Below, piece after piece: positions 16,057 through 25,676 of a DNA stretch of 64,000 bases. The translations under genes and the position numbers were made by a program. The first letter of the stretch is position 1; every line of letters begins with the position of its first letter. The stretch comes from Hyphomicrobiales bacterium (GTDB lineage Bacteria > Pseudomonadota > Alphaproteobacteria > Rhizobiales > Rhizobiaceae), in contig UCGV01000010.1 in the NCBI GenBank assembly GCA_900471925.1, positions 387,257 to 451,256 of the forward strand. The letters are read 5' to 3'. The notes under the pieces are model-generated. The model saw only the letters and a list, made by a program, of their open reading frames with translations. It was not told where the DNA came from and did no database searches.

Positions 16057-16338
16057 TTACCAGCGGGTGGGCTCGCCGGGTGCGGCAGGCTCAACGGCCA
16101 GTGCGTGCAGTCCGGCATCGAGTTCAGGCTTCAGCAGGTCGGTGATGGCCCGGTGACGCTGCAGCCGCGACATGCCGGAGAATTTCTCGGAAACGATGCG
16201 GACGCGCATGTGGGTTTCGCCGGTCCCCGTCATGTCAGGCTGGTGGCCGGCGTGCAGATGGCTCTCGTTGATGACGGAAAGGCGTTCGGGCGCAAAGGCT
16301 GCCTTGAGCTTCTCTTCGATACTGGTCTGGAGTGTCAT
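16057..16338 (-). CDS. bolA: BolA family protein
   Basis: A 93-residue protein starting MTLQTSIEEKLKAAF, with the BolA core ESHLHAGH (conserved His) and the helix-turn-strand RLQRHRAITDLLKPEL. The last helix carries GLHALAVE, where the conserved GVHAL is replaced by GLHAL. BolA proteins pair with monothiol glutaredoxins to handle Fe-S clusters, or act in morphology and iron control. I set the ATG at 16338; the frame remains open further up, antisense to the J-domain gene. That J-domain gene runs divergently 105 bases away. Confidence 0.92.
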   Translation of the reverse strand: MTLQTSIEEKLKAAFAPERLSVINESHLHAGHQPDMTGTGETHMRVRIVSEKFSGMSRLQRHRAITDLLKPELDAGLHALAVEPAAPGEPTRW

Positions 16339-16443
16339 CGTGGCGTCTTTTGCGTTCGCGAAAAAGGTTCCCACCAAGCCAGCAACATTCCCGTTTGTCA
16401 ATTCTTGTTGTCGCTCGTCTGCAGCCCCATAATTAGCGCCGCT

Positions 16444-17064
16444 ATGAGACTCGATTCCAAATATTTCGATCGTATCCGAACACGCCGCAAGCGGGAGCAG
16501 GAGGCCGAACAGGCGCCTCCGACCTGCCAGTGGGACGGCTGCGACAAAAAAGGCGCGCATCGTGCTCCCGTAGGACGCAATGCGGAGGGACAATTCTTTT
16601 TGTTCTGTTTTGAGCACGTCAAGGAATACAACAAGGGCTACAATTATTTTTCCGGCCTCTCGGACGGCGAGATCGCGCGCTATCAGAAGGAGGCGATCAC
16701 CGGTCATCGCCCCACCTGGACGGTCGGCGTCAACAAGGACGCCAAGGACAGCCCCTTGCATTCGGACGTTCGCTCCGGCGCCTACACGCGGGTGCGTGAT
16801 CCTTTCGGCTTCGTGAAGGAAAACGGCGGCAAGGGCAGTGGTCCGCGGTTTCCGCAGGCCCGCAAGCTGAAATCGCTCGAAGCCAAGGCCTTCGACACGA
16901 TGGGGCTCGCGGCGAACGCCACGTCCGCGGAGATCAAGAGCAAGTACAAGGAACTGGTCAAGAAGCATCACCCTGATGCCAATGGCGGCGACCGCGGCTC
17001 GGAAGAGCGTTTCCGCGCCGTCATTCAGGCCTATCAATTATTGAAGCAGAACGGTTTTTGTTGA
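16444..17064 (+). CDS. DnaJ-domain protein with C-terminal J domain
   Basis: A 206-residue protein. The J domain is at the C-terminus (about residues 145-206) with the HPD motif in VKKHHPDANGG. The N-terminal 140 residues are specific to alphaproteobacterial proteins. They contain CQWDGCDKKGAHRAP and FFLFCFEHVKEYN, so three Cys and several His could bind a metal. The J domain should stimulate a DnaK. I start at the ATG at 16444 (MRLDSKYFDRIR), divergent from bolA. Fe-S or envelope clients are possible but unproven. Confidence 0.87.
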   Translation: MRLDSKYFDRIRTRRKREQEAEQAPPTCQWDGCDKKGAHRAPVGRNAEGQFFLFCFEHVKEYNKGYNYFSGLSDGEIARYQKEAITGHRPTWTVGVNKDAKDSPLHSDVRSGAYTRVRDPFGFVKENGGKGSGPRFPQARKLKSLEAKAFDTMGLAANATSAEIKSKYKELVKKHHPDANGGDRGSEERFRAVIQAYQLLKQNGFC

Positions 17065-17376
17065 TTGGCGTCCTTGCTCTTGAGGCGCAATCGGGTATGG
17101 TCCCAAACCGGCTGAGGCCGCAGGTAATCGCGGCATGGTTTTTCGTGTTTCCCTGACACCGCCCCGGCCAACCTTCCGGACGTGGCGTTTCTTGTCCGGG
17201 ACTTTATTCAAGAATGCTCGCCAGCGGTCATTTTCCCGCCGAGGTTTCGTTTCAGTCCCGGAGAAGTATCGCCGACGTTCCGACCCTGGAGAACGCGGAA
17301 CCAAGACTGCGGCACCATGGTTACGCAATGGCTGAGATAGTGTGGCCGGGTGGCCGTCACCCGCCTTGGAGACATG
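17065..17376. other. intergenic region upstream of cobS
   Basis: These 312 bases separate the J-domain gene from cobS. A 66-codon frame (17135-17335) is open but Arg-rich, lacks a ribosome-binding site and looks accidental. I see no cobalamin-riboswitch signature (no B12 box) and no strong terminator. A cobS promoter must lie here, but no clean -35/-10 pair was picked. Confidence 0.4.
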
Positions 17377-18369
17377 ATGAGCAAGATTGACCTTGATATT
17401 TCCGAACTGCCCGACACCACCGTTTCGGTCCGGGAGGTCTTCGGTATCGATTCCGATATCCGCGTTCCCGCCTACAGCAAGGGCGACGCCTATGTTCCGG
17501 ATCTCGATCCCGACTATCTCTTCGACCGCGAGACGACGCTCGCGATCCTCGCCGGCTTCGCCCATAACCGACGCGTGATGATCTCCGGCTACCACGGCAC
17601 GGGCAAGTCTTCGCATATCGAGCAGGTCGCCGCTCGCCTGAACTGGCCCTGCGTGCGTATCAATCTCGACAGCCATGTCAGCCGTATCGATCTCGTCGGC
17701 AAGGATGCGATCGTCGTCAAGGACGGGCTGCAGGTCACCGAATTCAAGGACGGTATCCTGCCCTGGGCCTACCAGCACAATGTCGCGCTCGTCTTCGACG
17801 AATATGATGCCGGTCGCCCGGACGTGATGTTCGTTATTCAGCGCGTGCTGGAATCTTCCGGCCGCCTGACGCTGCTCGACCAGAGCCGCGTCATCCGTCC
17901 TCACCCCGCCTTCCGCCTGTTTGCGACCGCCAACACGATCGGTCTCGGCGATACTACGGGCCTCTATCACGGCACGCAGCAGATCAACCAGGCGCAGATG
18001 GACCGCTGGTCGATCGTCTCGACGCTGAACTATCTGCCGCACGACCATGAAGTGAACATCATCGCCGCCAAGGTGAAGAGCTTCGGCAAGGACAAGGAAG
18101 GCCGTGATACGGTTTCCAAGATGGTCCGCGTTGCCGATCTCACGCGCGCTTCCTTCATGAACGGCGACCTCTCGACCGTCATGAGCCCGCGTACGGTCAT
18201 CACCTGGGCCGAGAATGCCGAGATCTTCGGTGATCTCGCCTTCGCCTTCCGAGTGACCTTCCTCAACAAGTGCGACGAGCTTGAGCGTCCGCTGGTGGCC
18301 GAGCACTATCAGCGCGCCTTTGGCGTGGAGCTGAAGGAAAGCGCTGCCAACATCGTGCTGGGGGCATAA
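17377..18369 (+). CDS. cobS: cobaltochelatase subunit CobS
   Basis: A 330-residue AAA+ ATPase of the aerobic cobalamin pathway. With CobT and CobN it inserts cobalt into hydrogenobyrinic acid a,c-diamide. Walker A is [13 protein letters not shown], Walker B is [13 protein letters not shown], and sensor 1 lies near [11 protein letters not shown]. It starts [13 protein letters not shown]. Of two adjacent ATGs, the one at 17377 has better spacing from GGAG. cobT follows 12 bases later, and cobN is not in the window. Confidence 0.96.
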   Translation: MSKIDLDISELPDTTVSVREVFGIDSDIRVPAYSKGDAYVPDLDPDYLFDRETTLAILAGFAHNRRVMISGYHGTGKSSHIEQVAARLNWPCVRINLDSHVSRIDLVGKDAIVVKDGLQVTEFKDGILPWAYQHNVALVFDEYDAGRPDVMFVIQRVLESSGRLTLLDQSRVIRPHPAFRLFATANTIGLGDTTGLYHGTQQINQAQMDRWSIVSTLNYLPHDHEVNIIAAKVKSFGKDKEGRDTVSKMVRVADLTRASFMNGDLSTVMSPRTVITWAENAEIFGDLAFAFRVTFLNKCDELERPLVAEHYQRAFGVELKESAANIVLGA

Positions 18370-18381
18370 GGCCAGTCGATC

Positions 18382-20283
18382 ATGGCATCTCGTGGTGACA
18401 ATTCGAAAGCAAAGCCCGGCGCGCCTGTCGATGTCGAGCCGTTGCGGCGTGCGATAACCGGTTGCGTACGCGCAATCGCCGGTGATGATCAGGTCGAGGT
18501 GGCTTTCGCCAATGAACGCCCCGGCATGACGGGCGAACGCATCCGCCTGCCGGAGCTTTCCAAGCGTCCGACAGCACATGAGCTGGCGGTGACGCGCGGC
18601 CTTGGGGATTCCATGGCGCTGCGTATCGCCTGTCACGACGAGAAGGTGCATTCGACCATGGCGCCGCAGGGCTCCGACGCGCGGATCATCTTCGACGCCG
18701 TCGAGCAGGCGCGCGTCGAATCGATCGGTTCGCTGCGCATGGAGGGCATGGCCACAAACCTGCGTTCGATGACGGAGGAGAAATACGCCAAGGCGAATTT
18801 CACCGGTATCGAACGGCAGGAAGATGCGCCGATCGGCGAAGCTGTCGCCATGATGGTGCGCGAAAAGCTGACCGGCCAGAAGCCGCCGGCTTCTGCCGGC
18901 AAGGTACTCGATCTCTGGCGTTCCTTCATCGAGGAGAAGGCTGGCAGCGAGCTCAATAATCTCTCCAGCGTCATCAACGACCAGCAGGCTTTCTCGAAGG
19001 TCATTCGCAACATGCTCTCGGCCATGGAAATGGCGGAGGAATATGGCGACGATGACAGCGATCCTGATGCTGACGATCAGTCCAGCGACGACGATCAGCC
19101 GAGCGGCGAAGAGCAGAATGAGGACGAAATCGACGAGGATGCCGGTAGCGATGCAGCACCCGTCGAGGATAGCGAAGTCTCGGACGAGCAGATGGAGGAC
19201 GGCGAGACCGAAGGCGCCGAAATTTCCGACGACGACATGATGGAAGAAGGCGAGGACGATTCCGAGACGCCGGGCGAAACCCGCCGTCCGAACACGCCCT
19301 TTGCCGATTTCAACGAAAAGGTCGATTACCACGTCTATACGGAAGAGTTCGACGAAATCATCAAGGCCGAGGAGCTGTGCGATGCCGCCGAACTGGAGCG
19401 CCTGCGCGCCTTCCTCGACAAGCAGCTGGCCCATCTTCAGGGCGCCGTCGGGCGGCTTGCGAACCGCCTGCAGCGCAAGCTGATGGCACAGCAGAACCGT
19501 TCCTGGGATTTCGATCTCGAGGAAGGGTATCTGGACTCGGCCCGCTTGCAGCGCATCATCATCGATCCGACGCAGGCGCTCTCCTTCAAGATGGAGCGCG
19601 ACACGCAGTTCCGCGATACCGTTGTGACGCTTCTGATCGACAATTCCGGTTCCATGCGAGGCCGGCCTATCACGGTTGCCGCCACCTGCGCCGATATTCT
19701 GGCACGCACGCTGGAGCGCTGCGGCGTCAAGGTCGAGATTCTCGGCTTCACGACCAAGGCCTGGAAGGGCGGGCAGGCACGCGAAAGCTGGCTGGCCAAT
19801 GGCAAACCGCAGACGCCGGGCCGTCTCAACGACCTGCGCCATATCATCTACAAATCAGCGGATGCCCCTTGGCGTCGTGTGCGGCCAAATCTCGGCCTGA
19901 TGATGCGCGAGGGCCTGCTCAAGGAAAACATCGACGGCGAGGCGCTGATCTGGGCTCACAACCGCCTGCTGGCCCGCCGCGAGCAGCGCCGTATCCTGAT
20001 GATGATCTCGGATGGTGCGCCGGTCGACGATTCCACGCTGTCGGTCAACCCTGGCAACTACCTGGAGCGGCATCTGCGTGCCGTCATCGAACAGATCGAG
20101 ACACGTTCCCCGGTCGAACTTCTTGCCATCGGTATCGGCCACGATGTGACCCGCTACTATCGGCGCGCCGTGACGATCGTGGACGCCGACGAGCTTGCAG
20201 GCGCCATGACCGAGCAGCTTGCCGAATTGTTCGAGGATCACGCAGCACAGCCGCGCGGCGGTCGCCTGCGCCGCGCAGGCTGA
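18382..20283 (+). CDS. cobT: cobaltochelatase subunit CobT
   Basis: A 633-residue partner of CobS in the cobalt chelatase complex. The N-terminal CobT domain is followed by a very acidic linker (about residues 215-300, runs of Asp/Glu). A C-terminal von Willebrand A domain carries the MIDAS motif [10 protein letters not shown] (about 417) and the later [12 protein letters not shown]. The architecture mirrors Mg-chelatase BchD. It is co-transcribed with cobS (12-base gap). The opposite strand is open across most of cobST, a composition effect. Confidence 0.96.
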   Translation: MASRGDNSKAKPGAPVDVEPLRRAITGCVRAIAGDDQVEVAFANERPGMTGERIRLPELSKRPTAHELAVTRGLGDSMALRIACHDEKVHSTMAPQGSDARIIFDAVEQARVESIGSLRMEGMATNLRSMTEEKYAKANFTGIERQEDAPIGEAVAMMVREKLTGQKPPASAGKVLDLWRSFIEEKAGSELNNLSSVINDQQAFSKVIRNMLSAMEMAEEYGDDDSDPDADDQSSDDDQPSGEEQNEDEIDEDAGSDAAPVEDSEVSDEQMEDGETEGAEISDDDMMEEGEDDSETPGETRRPNTPFADFNEKVDYHVYTEEFDEIIKAEELCDAAELERLRAFLDKQLAHLQGAVGRLANRLQRKLMAQQNRSWDFDLEEGYLDSARLQRIIIDPTQALSFKMERDTQFRDTVVTLLIDNSGSMRGRPITVAATCADILARTLERCGVKVEILGFTTKAWKGGQARESWLANGKPQTPGRLNDLRHIIYKSADAPWRRVRPNLGLMMREGLLKENIDGEALIWAHNRLLARREQRRILMMISDGAPVDDSTLSVNPGNYLERHLRAVIEQIETRSPVELLAIGIGHDVTRYYRRAVTIVDADELAGAMTEQLAELFEDHAAQPRGGRLRRAG

Positions 20284-20309
20284 CACGATCTTTAGGAGAA
20301 ACGATCTGC

Positions 20310-21308
20310 ATGGCGTTTGAAAACCTGTTCCGCGCGGCTCTGGTTGTCCTCGGCCTCGCGACAGGATTTTCGGGTGCTTATGCTGGCGAGCCTGCGAAGG
20401 TCATCAGCCGGCAGATTTCGGATTTTCACATCGGCCGCGACGAGACTCGCTTCGGCCCGCTCGAATTTTTGGGTGGGCTGGAGATGGTGTCGAGCAATTC
20501 GCTGTTCGGCTCGCTGTCTTCCATCCGCATGCGCCCTGACGGCAAGAGTTTCGTCGGCGTGCTCGATACAGGGCACTGGCTGACGGGCAGTATCGAGCGC
20601 GATGCCAAGGGCCGGCTGTCCGGCCTTTCCGATGTCGAGATCACGGCTATGCGGGATCGGGTCGGCCGTGCCTATGAAGGCAAGGGGCATATGGATGCCG
20701 AGGGGCTGGCGCTCGACGGCGATCGGATTCTCGTTTCCTTCGAGCAGAATCATCGCGTCGATGCCTATCCGGACCCCGGATTTCTCGATTCCCGCGCAAT
20801 ATCGACGATCGGTATTCTGATCCCCCGCGATGAGATGCGGGCAAACCGGGGGCTGGAAACCGTCGCTGTTGCCCCGGCTTCAAGCCCGCTGAAGGGTGCG
20901 CCTGTCATCGTGGCCGAGCGCAGCGTCGACGAAGATGGAAATCGCCTCGCCGCCATTCTGGACGGACATTTGAAAGGGCAGTTCGCGGTCGAGAACGACG
21001 GCAGTTTTGATCCCACCGATGGCACCTTTCTGCCCGGCGGCGATCTGCTCCTGCTGGAACGGCGCTTCAACATGGCCGAGGGTATCGGTATGCGTATCCG
21101 CCGCATCAAGGGCGCCGATATCAAGCCCGGTGCCATCGTGAATGGCGAACTGCTTGTCGAAGGTAATTTCAACTACAATATCGACAATATGGAAGGGATC
21201 GACGCCTTCCGCGCGGCCGACGGCACGACACATATCATCCTGGTGTCCGACGATAATCATTCCATCCTGCAACGTAATCTGATGCTGGAATTCCGCCTGA
21301 TCGATTGA
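20310..21308 (+). CDS. exported esterase-like/phytase-like domain protein
   Basis: A 332-residue protein with a signal peptide (residues 1-25, cleaved near GAYAG) and a phytase-like beta-propeller. Landmarks are FLGGLEMVS, SSIRMRPDG, DAEGLALDGDRILVSFEQN and DNMEGIDAF. Periplasmic location is inferred; hydrolase activity is unproven for this family. AGGAGA supports the ATG at 20310. The same frame is open backwards through cobT, but that part is an alternative-frame shadow. It follows cobT by 26 bases and is likely a read-through member of the cobST transcript. Confidence 0.85.
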   Translation: MAFENLFRAALVVLGLATGFSGAYAGEPAKVISRQISDFHIGRDETRFGPLEFLGGLEMVSSNSLFGSLSSIRMRPDGKSFVGVLDTGHWLTGSIERDAKGRLSGLSDVEITAMRDRVGRAYEGKGHMDAEGLALDGDRILVSFEQNHRVDAYPDPGFLDSRAISTIGILIPRDEMRANRGLETVAVAPASSPLKGAPVIVAERSVDEDGNRLAAILDGHLKGQFAVENDGSFDPTDGTFLPGGDLLLLERRFNMAEGIGMRIRRIKGADIKPGAIVNGELLVEGNFNYNIDNMEGIDAFRAADGTTHIILVSDDNHSILQRNLMLEFRLID

Positions 21309-21387
21309 GCAGGCGTCGAACGGCTGTCATAAGTTTCGACTATCTGGTGCATCCATTCGCTGACATCAACCATTGCGAGAGTGTATC

Positions 21388-21951
21388 ATGCATATCCATA
21401 TATCGGGAGCTTCAGGCTCCGGCACGACGACGCTCGGGCAGGCGCTGGCAGAAGCGCTCGGTATCCGTCATCTGGATACCGACCACTTCTTCTGGATGCC
21501 GACTGATCCGCCGTTCACGACGCAGCGCGAGGTTAGTGCGCGCATCGAGATGCTGAAAGGCGAGGCGCTTGCCGATGCCGACTGGGTTCTTTCCGGTTCC
21601 GCTCAGAAATGGGGTGCTGAATTCGAGCCGCTTTACGATTTGATCGTGTTCCTGCGGATCGATCCCGCCATGCGTATGGAGCGCATCCGCGAGCGTGAGA
21701 AGGCCCGTTACGGCGAGCGGATCGGACCCGGTGGCGACATGGCGGTGCAGAGCCGCGCCTTCATGGAGTGGGCGGAGAGCTACGACACCGCCGGGCTCGA
21801 CCGTCGTAGTCTCGCCGGGCATGAGGAATGGCTGAAGACGGTCACGAGGCCGGTACTGCAGCTGGATTCATCGCGGGCGTTGAACGATCTCGTGGCAGAG
21901 GTGCTGTTCCATCCCGCTATCGCCGCAAAAAGATCGCAGCCGGGGAGGTGA
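21388..21951 (+). CDS. P-loop nucleotide kinase-like protein
   Basis: A 187-residue protein with an N-terminal Walker A HIHISGASGSGTTTLGQAL. Further landmarks are an LDTDHFFWMPTDPPF segment, typical of shikimate/adenylate-kinase-like AAA_18 proteins, and the hydrophobic LIVFLRIDP. A lid-like REREKARYGERIGPGG stretch follows. The substrate is unknown. I start at the ATG at 21388 directly before the first strand; one in-frame ATG lies five codons up. It stands alone on this strand. Confidence 0.8.
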   Translation: MHIHISGASGSGTTTLGQALAEALGIRHLDTDHFFWMPTDPPFTTQREVSARIEMLKGEALADADWVLSGSAQKWGAEFEPLYDLIVFLRIDPAMRMERIREREKARYGERIGPGGDMAVQSRAFMEWAESYDTAGLDRRSLAGHEEWLKTVTRPVLQLDSSRALNDLVAEVLFHPAIAAKRSQPGR

Positions 21952-22165
21952 ATGGTCTGAGGAGGAGACTTCTGTTGGCAGGCTGGCTACAGAACCATCT
22001 GCAGCCAGCCCATCCATCACTCATGGCCGGAGCGCTTTCCTGGATCGCTCGACCAGAAGCCGTCGTCACCGGGGGCAGGCGGTGAGTTGGCGATAGTGGG
22101 ACGAGGCCCGCGGCTCGAAGCCTGGGCCTCCGTCATTCATTGCATCCGATATCGCGGGGTAGCGC

Positions 22166-22801
22166 TTAGCGGGCAGGGGCCGACTGCATGGGACGCAGCA
22201 CGTTCATAAGTGCGCCGTAGGGCAGGAGCATCACCAGTCCGACCAGCATCTTTACCGAGAAATCGCCAAGCGCCCAAGAGATCCAGCGTGGCGCTTCCGT
22301 GGAGAGAACGCCGAAGATGGGCGCACTTTCCAATGCAAAAGGCTCGTTGGGGCCGAGGAAAACAAAGAAGGCCGCGAAGGACAGCGAGAAGAACATCACC
22401 GTATCGAGCGCCGAGCCGATCAGCGAACCGACGAGCGGCGCGCGCCACCAGGCCTGACGGCGAAGGCGGTTGAAGACGGCGATATCGAGAAGCTGGCCGG
22501 CGAGATAGGCCGAGCCGGAGGCGATCGCGATGCGCGGAGCCGAGGTGAAGAAGGACAGTGCGACACCGACGACAAAGCCGGCGAAAACCACCTTGCGGGC
22601 CGCCTGCGGGCCGAACTGGCGGTTCGTCAGGTCGGTGATCAGGAAGGCGATCGGATAGGAGAAGGCGCCCCAGGTCAGAATGTCGGCAAGATTGATGCCG
22701 GCAATCGTCGCGTTCAGCGGAAACTGAACGAGGAAGTTGGAGGCGACGACGACGAGCGTCATCAGGGCGACATAGATAAGGGTATGGCGTGTCGTCAGCA
22801 T
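22166..22801 (-). CDS. yhhQ: queuosine precursor transporter (YhhQ/VUT family)
   Basis: A 211-residue inner-membrane protein with about six helices. The family signature is the ITDLTNRQFGPQAARKVV loop (about residues 55-72) after LADILTWGAFSYPIAF. YhhQ (QueT-like) proteins import preQ0/preQ1, precursors of the queuosine tRNA base. The start ATG at 22801 follows AGGAT and a run of A. A small pseudoknot-capable structure covers the start (22798-22830), consistent with preQ1 control. It is monocistronic as seen. Confidence 0.92.
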   Translation of the reverse strand: MLTTRHTLIYVALMTLVVVASNFLVQFPLNATIAGINLADILTWGAFSYPIAFLITDLTNRQFGPQAARKVVFAGFVVGVALSFFTSAPRIAIASGSAYLAGQLLDIAVFNRLRRQAWWRAPLVGSLIGSALDTVMFFSLSFAAFFVFLGPNEPFALESAPIFGVLSTEAPRWISWALGDFSVKMLVGLVMLLPYGALMNVLRPMQSAPAR

Positions 22802-22830
22802 TTTTTTATCCTGGGTGATGCCACCAGTTA
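22798..22830 (-). promoter_or_regulatory. candidate preQ1-I-like riboswitch on the yhhQ start codon
   Basis: On the reverse strand, CTGG (22827-22824) can pair with CCAG (22814-22811). The loop contains GCAT (22821-22818), which is complementary to ATGC (22801-22798), the start codon plus one base. An A-rich linker GATAAAAAA joins them. Stem, loop, A-rich tail and back-pairing reproduce the H-type pseudoknot of preQ1 class I. The ligand match is inferred from the gene. Confidence 0.4.
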
Positions 22831-22916
22831 GAGTGAAATTTGGGTCGGGATATCACGCGATTCGCGACGGAAAACCGCTACGCAGTTTTCCTGGAATTGC
22901 TCCCGGCCGGTAAAGC

Positions 22917-22953
22917 AAAAGGCTTGTCCGGATATTATCCGTGCAAGCCTTTT
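22917..22953 (-). terminator. terminator of rpmB, possibly bidirectional
   Basis: The outer stem AAAAGGCTTG / CAAGCCTTTT encloses an inner CGGAT/ATCCG stem. The A/T ends supply U tracts both ways. It lies 28 bases after the rpmB stop and before the yhhQ leader. Confidence 0.75.
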
Positions 22954-22981
22954 AAAGCTTTAGAAAGACGAAGGCCGAAGC

Positions 22982-23287
22982 TTAAGCAGCAACTGCAACA
23001 GCAGCTTCAGCGGTCTTCTTGACGATCTGGCGGCGCAGCAGGCGCGCGCGCATCGACAGTTCGCCTTCGTTTGCCTTCAGCAGGAAGGCATCGAGGCCGC
23101 CACGATGCTCGACAGAACGAAGAGCAGCAGCCGAAACGCGAAGGCGGTAACGCTGGCCGAGCGCGTCGGAGATCAGCGTAACCTGGCACAGGTTCGGAAG
23201 GAACCGACGCTTGGTCTTGTTGTTGGCATGGCTGACATTGTTACCAGTCAGGACGGCCTTGCCGGTCAATTCGCACACGCGAGACAT
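22982..23287 (-). CDS. rpmB: 50S ribosomal protein L28
   Basis: A 101-residue basic ribosomal protein starting [20 protein letters not shown], followed by [12 protein letters not shown], the L28 signature. The C-terminus is an Ala-rich extension usual in rhizobia. The frame stays open upstream for about 80 codons, but that part has no L28 homology and holds the promoter. A strong terminator follows. Transcribed alone, divergent from the DUF3108 gene. Confidence 0.97.
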   Translation of the reverse strand: MSRVCELTGKAVLTGNNVSHANNKTKRRFLPNLCQVTLISDALGQRYRLRVSAAALRSVEHRGGLDAFLLKANEGELSMRARLLRRQIVKKTAEAAVAVAA

Positions 23288-23528
23288 GGAACACCTATTC
23301 TTGTTTTTCTCGGGCCATTGAATGACAATCCGGTAACAACCAGCTGCGCAATCCATCAGGCCATGATTGGAAAGTTGCGGTTCTATAGTCAGGCAGGCCG
23401 CGCCCGTCAAGCCAAACCTTGGCGTTTCCCGCAATTCTGTCAAAAAGCTGCTGTTTTCTTCGCGGTGCGGCAGGAGTATAGACCTCAGTGCAAGGGCGTA
23501 CGCAGCCCGGCAAGACAAGGCTCTCACC

Positions 23529-24311
23529 ATGGCTCATCTTGGCAGACGGATTTTAGTTTCGGCATTTGCGGTGCTCCTGGCGTTGCCTGCCGGGGCGAGC
23601 GAAATACAGCATCGCACCGAATACAAGGTGACCCTTGCCGGTCTGACGATCGCGCGGGCGGCCTTCCTGACCAAGATCGAGGACGATCACAGCTATAATA
23701 TCGACGGCGATATCAAATCGGCGGGTCTTGCGGATCTCGTCACCGATATTCTTGCCAAGACCAGTGTTTCAGGCGTGGTGCGGGACGACCGGCTGCAGGC
23801 GGCGAAATACGTTCTCTATTACAAGACGGGCAAGAAAGTGCGGACCTACGAGGTCAGCTATCGCAACGGCAATATCGTTTCGGCGACCACGACGCCCGAG
23901 CCGCGCCGGCCAAAGAACTGGATCCCGGTGACGCAGGGCGACATGCGCTCGGTGCTCGATCCGATCTCGGGCCTGATCTTTACCGGCGATACCGATGTCT
24001 GTGCTCAGAAGCTGCCGATCTTCGACGGCGAGACGCGCATGGATCTCGTGCTCTCGCCGAAAGGCGACGAGGATTTCTCGACCGATGGGTTCAAAGGCAA
24101 GGCAACCGTCTGCGGCGTGCGCTTCATTCCGCGCTCCGGCTACAAGAAGGGCCGCAAGGATCTCGACTATCTGAGCAAGAGCAACCGCATGGAAATCTGG
24201 TTTGCCAAGGCTCAAGCAGCGAATGTATATGCACCCGTCTATGTCCGTATTCCCACGGAATACGGAACGGTGACGATCACGGCTGTGAAATATAGCAGCG
24301 TGAACAGCTGA
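23529..24311 (+). CDS. DUF3108 domain exported protein
   Basis: A 260-residue periplasmic or outer-membrane-associated protein. The signal peptide is [19 protein letters not shown], cleaved about residue 24. The DUF3108 core follows: [31 protein letters not shown], and later DLVLSPKG and [16 protein letters not shown]. Related proteins sit near cell-envelope genes, but no activity is known. Its two Cys (DVCAQK and TVCGVR) could pair. It is next to rpmB divergently, a common rhizobial arrangement. Confidence 0.85.
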   Translation: MAHLGRRILVSAFAVLLALPAGASEIQHRTEYKVTLAGLTIARAAFLTKIEDDHSYNIDGDIKSAGLADLVTDILAKTSVSGVVRDDRLQAAKYVLYYKTGKKVRTYEVSYRNGNIVSATTTPEPRRPKNWIPVTQGDMRSVLDPISGLIFTGDTDVCAQKLPIFDGETRMDLVLSPKGDEDFSTDGFKGKATVCGVRFIPRSGYKKGRKDLDYLSKSNRMEIWFAKAQAANVYAPVYVRIPTEYGTVTITAVKYSSVNS

Positions 24312-24345
24312 CGGAGACTTCAAGACGTCTCCGCGAGGGGGACAG

Positions 24346-25239
24346 GTGAAGCTTCGGGCAACTTTGATCGGTTTTACGGCCATTCTCATGTGGTCGTTCC
24401 TGGCGCTCTTTACGGCAGCGTCGGGAAAGATGACTCCTTTCCAGCTCTCGGCCATCTGCTTTGCGATCGGCAGCATTCCCGGCATAGTCGTGCTTGTTCT
24501 CAACCCGTCACGGATCGCGCTCCTGAAGCAGCCTGCAAAGGTCTGGATAACAGGCATTGCCGGCCTGTTCGGCTATCATTTCCTCTATTTCACGGCGCTC
24601 AGGAATGCACCTGCCGTCGAGGCAGGGCTGATTGCCTATCTCTGGCCGCTGCTGATCGTCGTGGGCTCCGCCCTGCTGCCGGGTGAGAGGCTGCGGTGGT
24701 ATCATATCGTCGGTGCTCTGGCGGGTCTTTGCGGCACGTTCCTGATCGTCGGGCGCAATGGGATCGATTTCGACGGTGCCTATGCCGTCGGTTATGGGGC
24801 GGCCTTTCTCTGCGCCTTCACAGGGTCGGGCTATTCGCTGCTGACGCGGCGCTTCGATGCTGTTTCGACCGATGTCGTCACGGGTTTTTGCCTCGCAACC
24901 TCGGTTCTTTCTCTGCTTTGCCATCTGGGGCTGGAGGAGACTGTCTGGCCGGAAACCGGCTTTGAGTGGCTTGCCGTTGTCGGCCTCGGCCTCTTTCCTG
25001 TCGGGGCGGCCTTCTATGCCTGGGATCACGGCGTCAAGAACGGCGATATCCAGATTCTCGGCGCGGCAAGTTATGCCGCTCCGCTGCTTTCAACGCTGAT
25101 CCTGACGATCTTCGGTATTGCCGAGCCGAGCTGGCGCATTGCGCTGGCCTGCCTGCTGATCACCGGCGGTGCAGTGCTCGCCGCACAGGAGATGTTCCGC
25201 CGCAAGCCTCAGATGCAGCCGGCGGCGGAGCAAATTTAA
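24346..25239 (+). CDS. EamA/DMT-superfamily exporter (YddG-like)
   Basis: A 297-residue inner-membrane transporter with ten predicted helices in two EamA repeats (about residues 5-135 and 150-285). The loop ALRNAPAVEAGLIAYLWPLL resembles YddG-type aromatic amino acid exporters; the substrate is inferred. The start is GTG at 24346 after GAGGGGG. Its stop overlaps the convergent cupin gene by four bases (TTAA). Confidence 0.85.
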   Translation: MKLRATLIGFTAILMWSFLALFTAASGKMTPFQLSAICFAIGSIPGIVVLVLNPSRIALLKQPAKVWITGIAGLFGYHFLYFTALRNAPAVEAGLIAYLWPLLIVVGSALLPGERLRWYHIVGALAGLCGTFLIVGRNGIDFDGAYAVGYGAAFLCAFTGSGYSLLTRRFDAVSTDVVTGFCLATSVLSLLCHLGLEETVWPETGFEWLAVVGLGLFPVGAAFYAWDHGVKNGDIQILGAASYAAPLLSTLILTIFGIAEPSWRIALACLLITGGAVLAAQEMFRRKPQMQPAAEQI

Positions 25240-25673
25240 GAGCCGGGTTTCCAGTCAGGCGGTGCCATCTCGAATTTTGAGAATTCGAAGCCGGGTGCCA
25301 CCGTGCAGCCGACCAGCGTATAATCGCCGAGCGTCTCAGCCGATTGCCACCAATTGGCTGGAATGACGGCCTGAGGCCGTTCACCGCCGGCGATATCAGT
25401 GCCGAGTTTCAGCGTCTCGCTGCTGCTGCCATCCTTGGAGCGATGCAGCGCCAGTGGCGCGCCGGCATAATAATGCCAGACCTCAGCGGCGTCATGGACG
25501 CGGTGCCAGTGCGAGCGCTGCCCTTCGGTCAGCAGGTAGTAGATCGCCGTCGAATGGCCGCGTTCGCCGCCATTCTCGTCACGAAACGTCTGCACATACC
25601 AGCCGCCTTCCGGATGCGGCTGCATGCCGAGTTCGCGAACGATCTCCTCGGGTGACAGGTTCCTGCCGGCCAT
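25236..25673 (-). CDS. DUF985 cupin protein
   Basis: A 145-residue cupin with the family landmarks HPEGGWYVQTFRD, STAIYYLL, HRVHDAAEVWHYYAG and a late YTLVGCTVAPGFEF. The His residues suggest a metal or sugar site, but the substrate is unknown. Its ATG comes three bases after the gloB stop, so the two genes are one operon with gloB first. The stop overlaps the EamA gene on the other strand. Confidence 0.88.
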   Translation of the reverse strand: MAGRNLSPEEIVRELGMQPHPEGGWYVQTFRDENGGERGHSTAIYYLLTEGQRSHWHRVHDAAEVWHYYAGAPLALHRSKDGSSSETLKLGTDIAGGERPQAVIPANWWQSAETLGDYTLVGCTVAPGFEFSKFEMAPPDWKPGS

Positions 25674-25676
25674 GCC

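Noticed and set aside
17135..17335. A 66-codon forward frame in the gap before cobS
   Set aside because: Arg-rich, no ribosome-binding site, and not linked to cobS.
17065..17376. Cobalamin riboswitch before cobS
   Set aside because: No B12 box or conserved junction pattern was visible in the 312-base leader.
17038..19842. A 934-codon open frame on the reverse strand across cobS and cobT
   Set aside because: It is antisense to the well-supported cobS-cobT genes, lacks a ribosome-binding site, and its product has no recognisable domain. Long open antisense frames are expected from high GC and strong codon bias.
19377..20309. Apparent N-terminal extension of the phytase-like protein back into cobT
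   Set aside because: The upstream residues are an alternative frame of cobT. The true start at 20310 has AGGAGA and a signal peptide.
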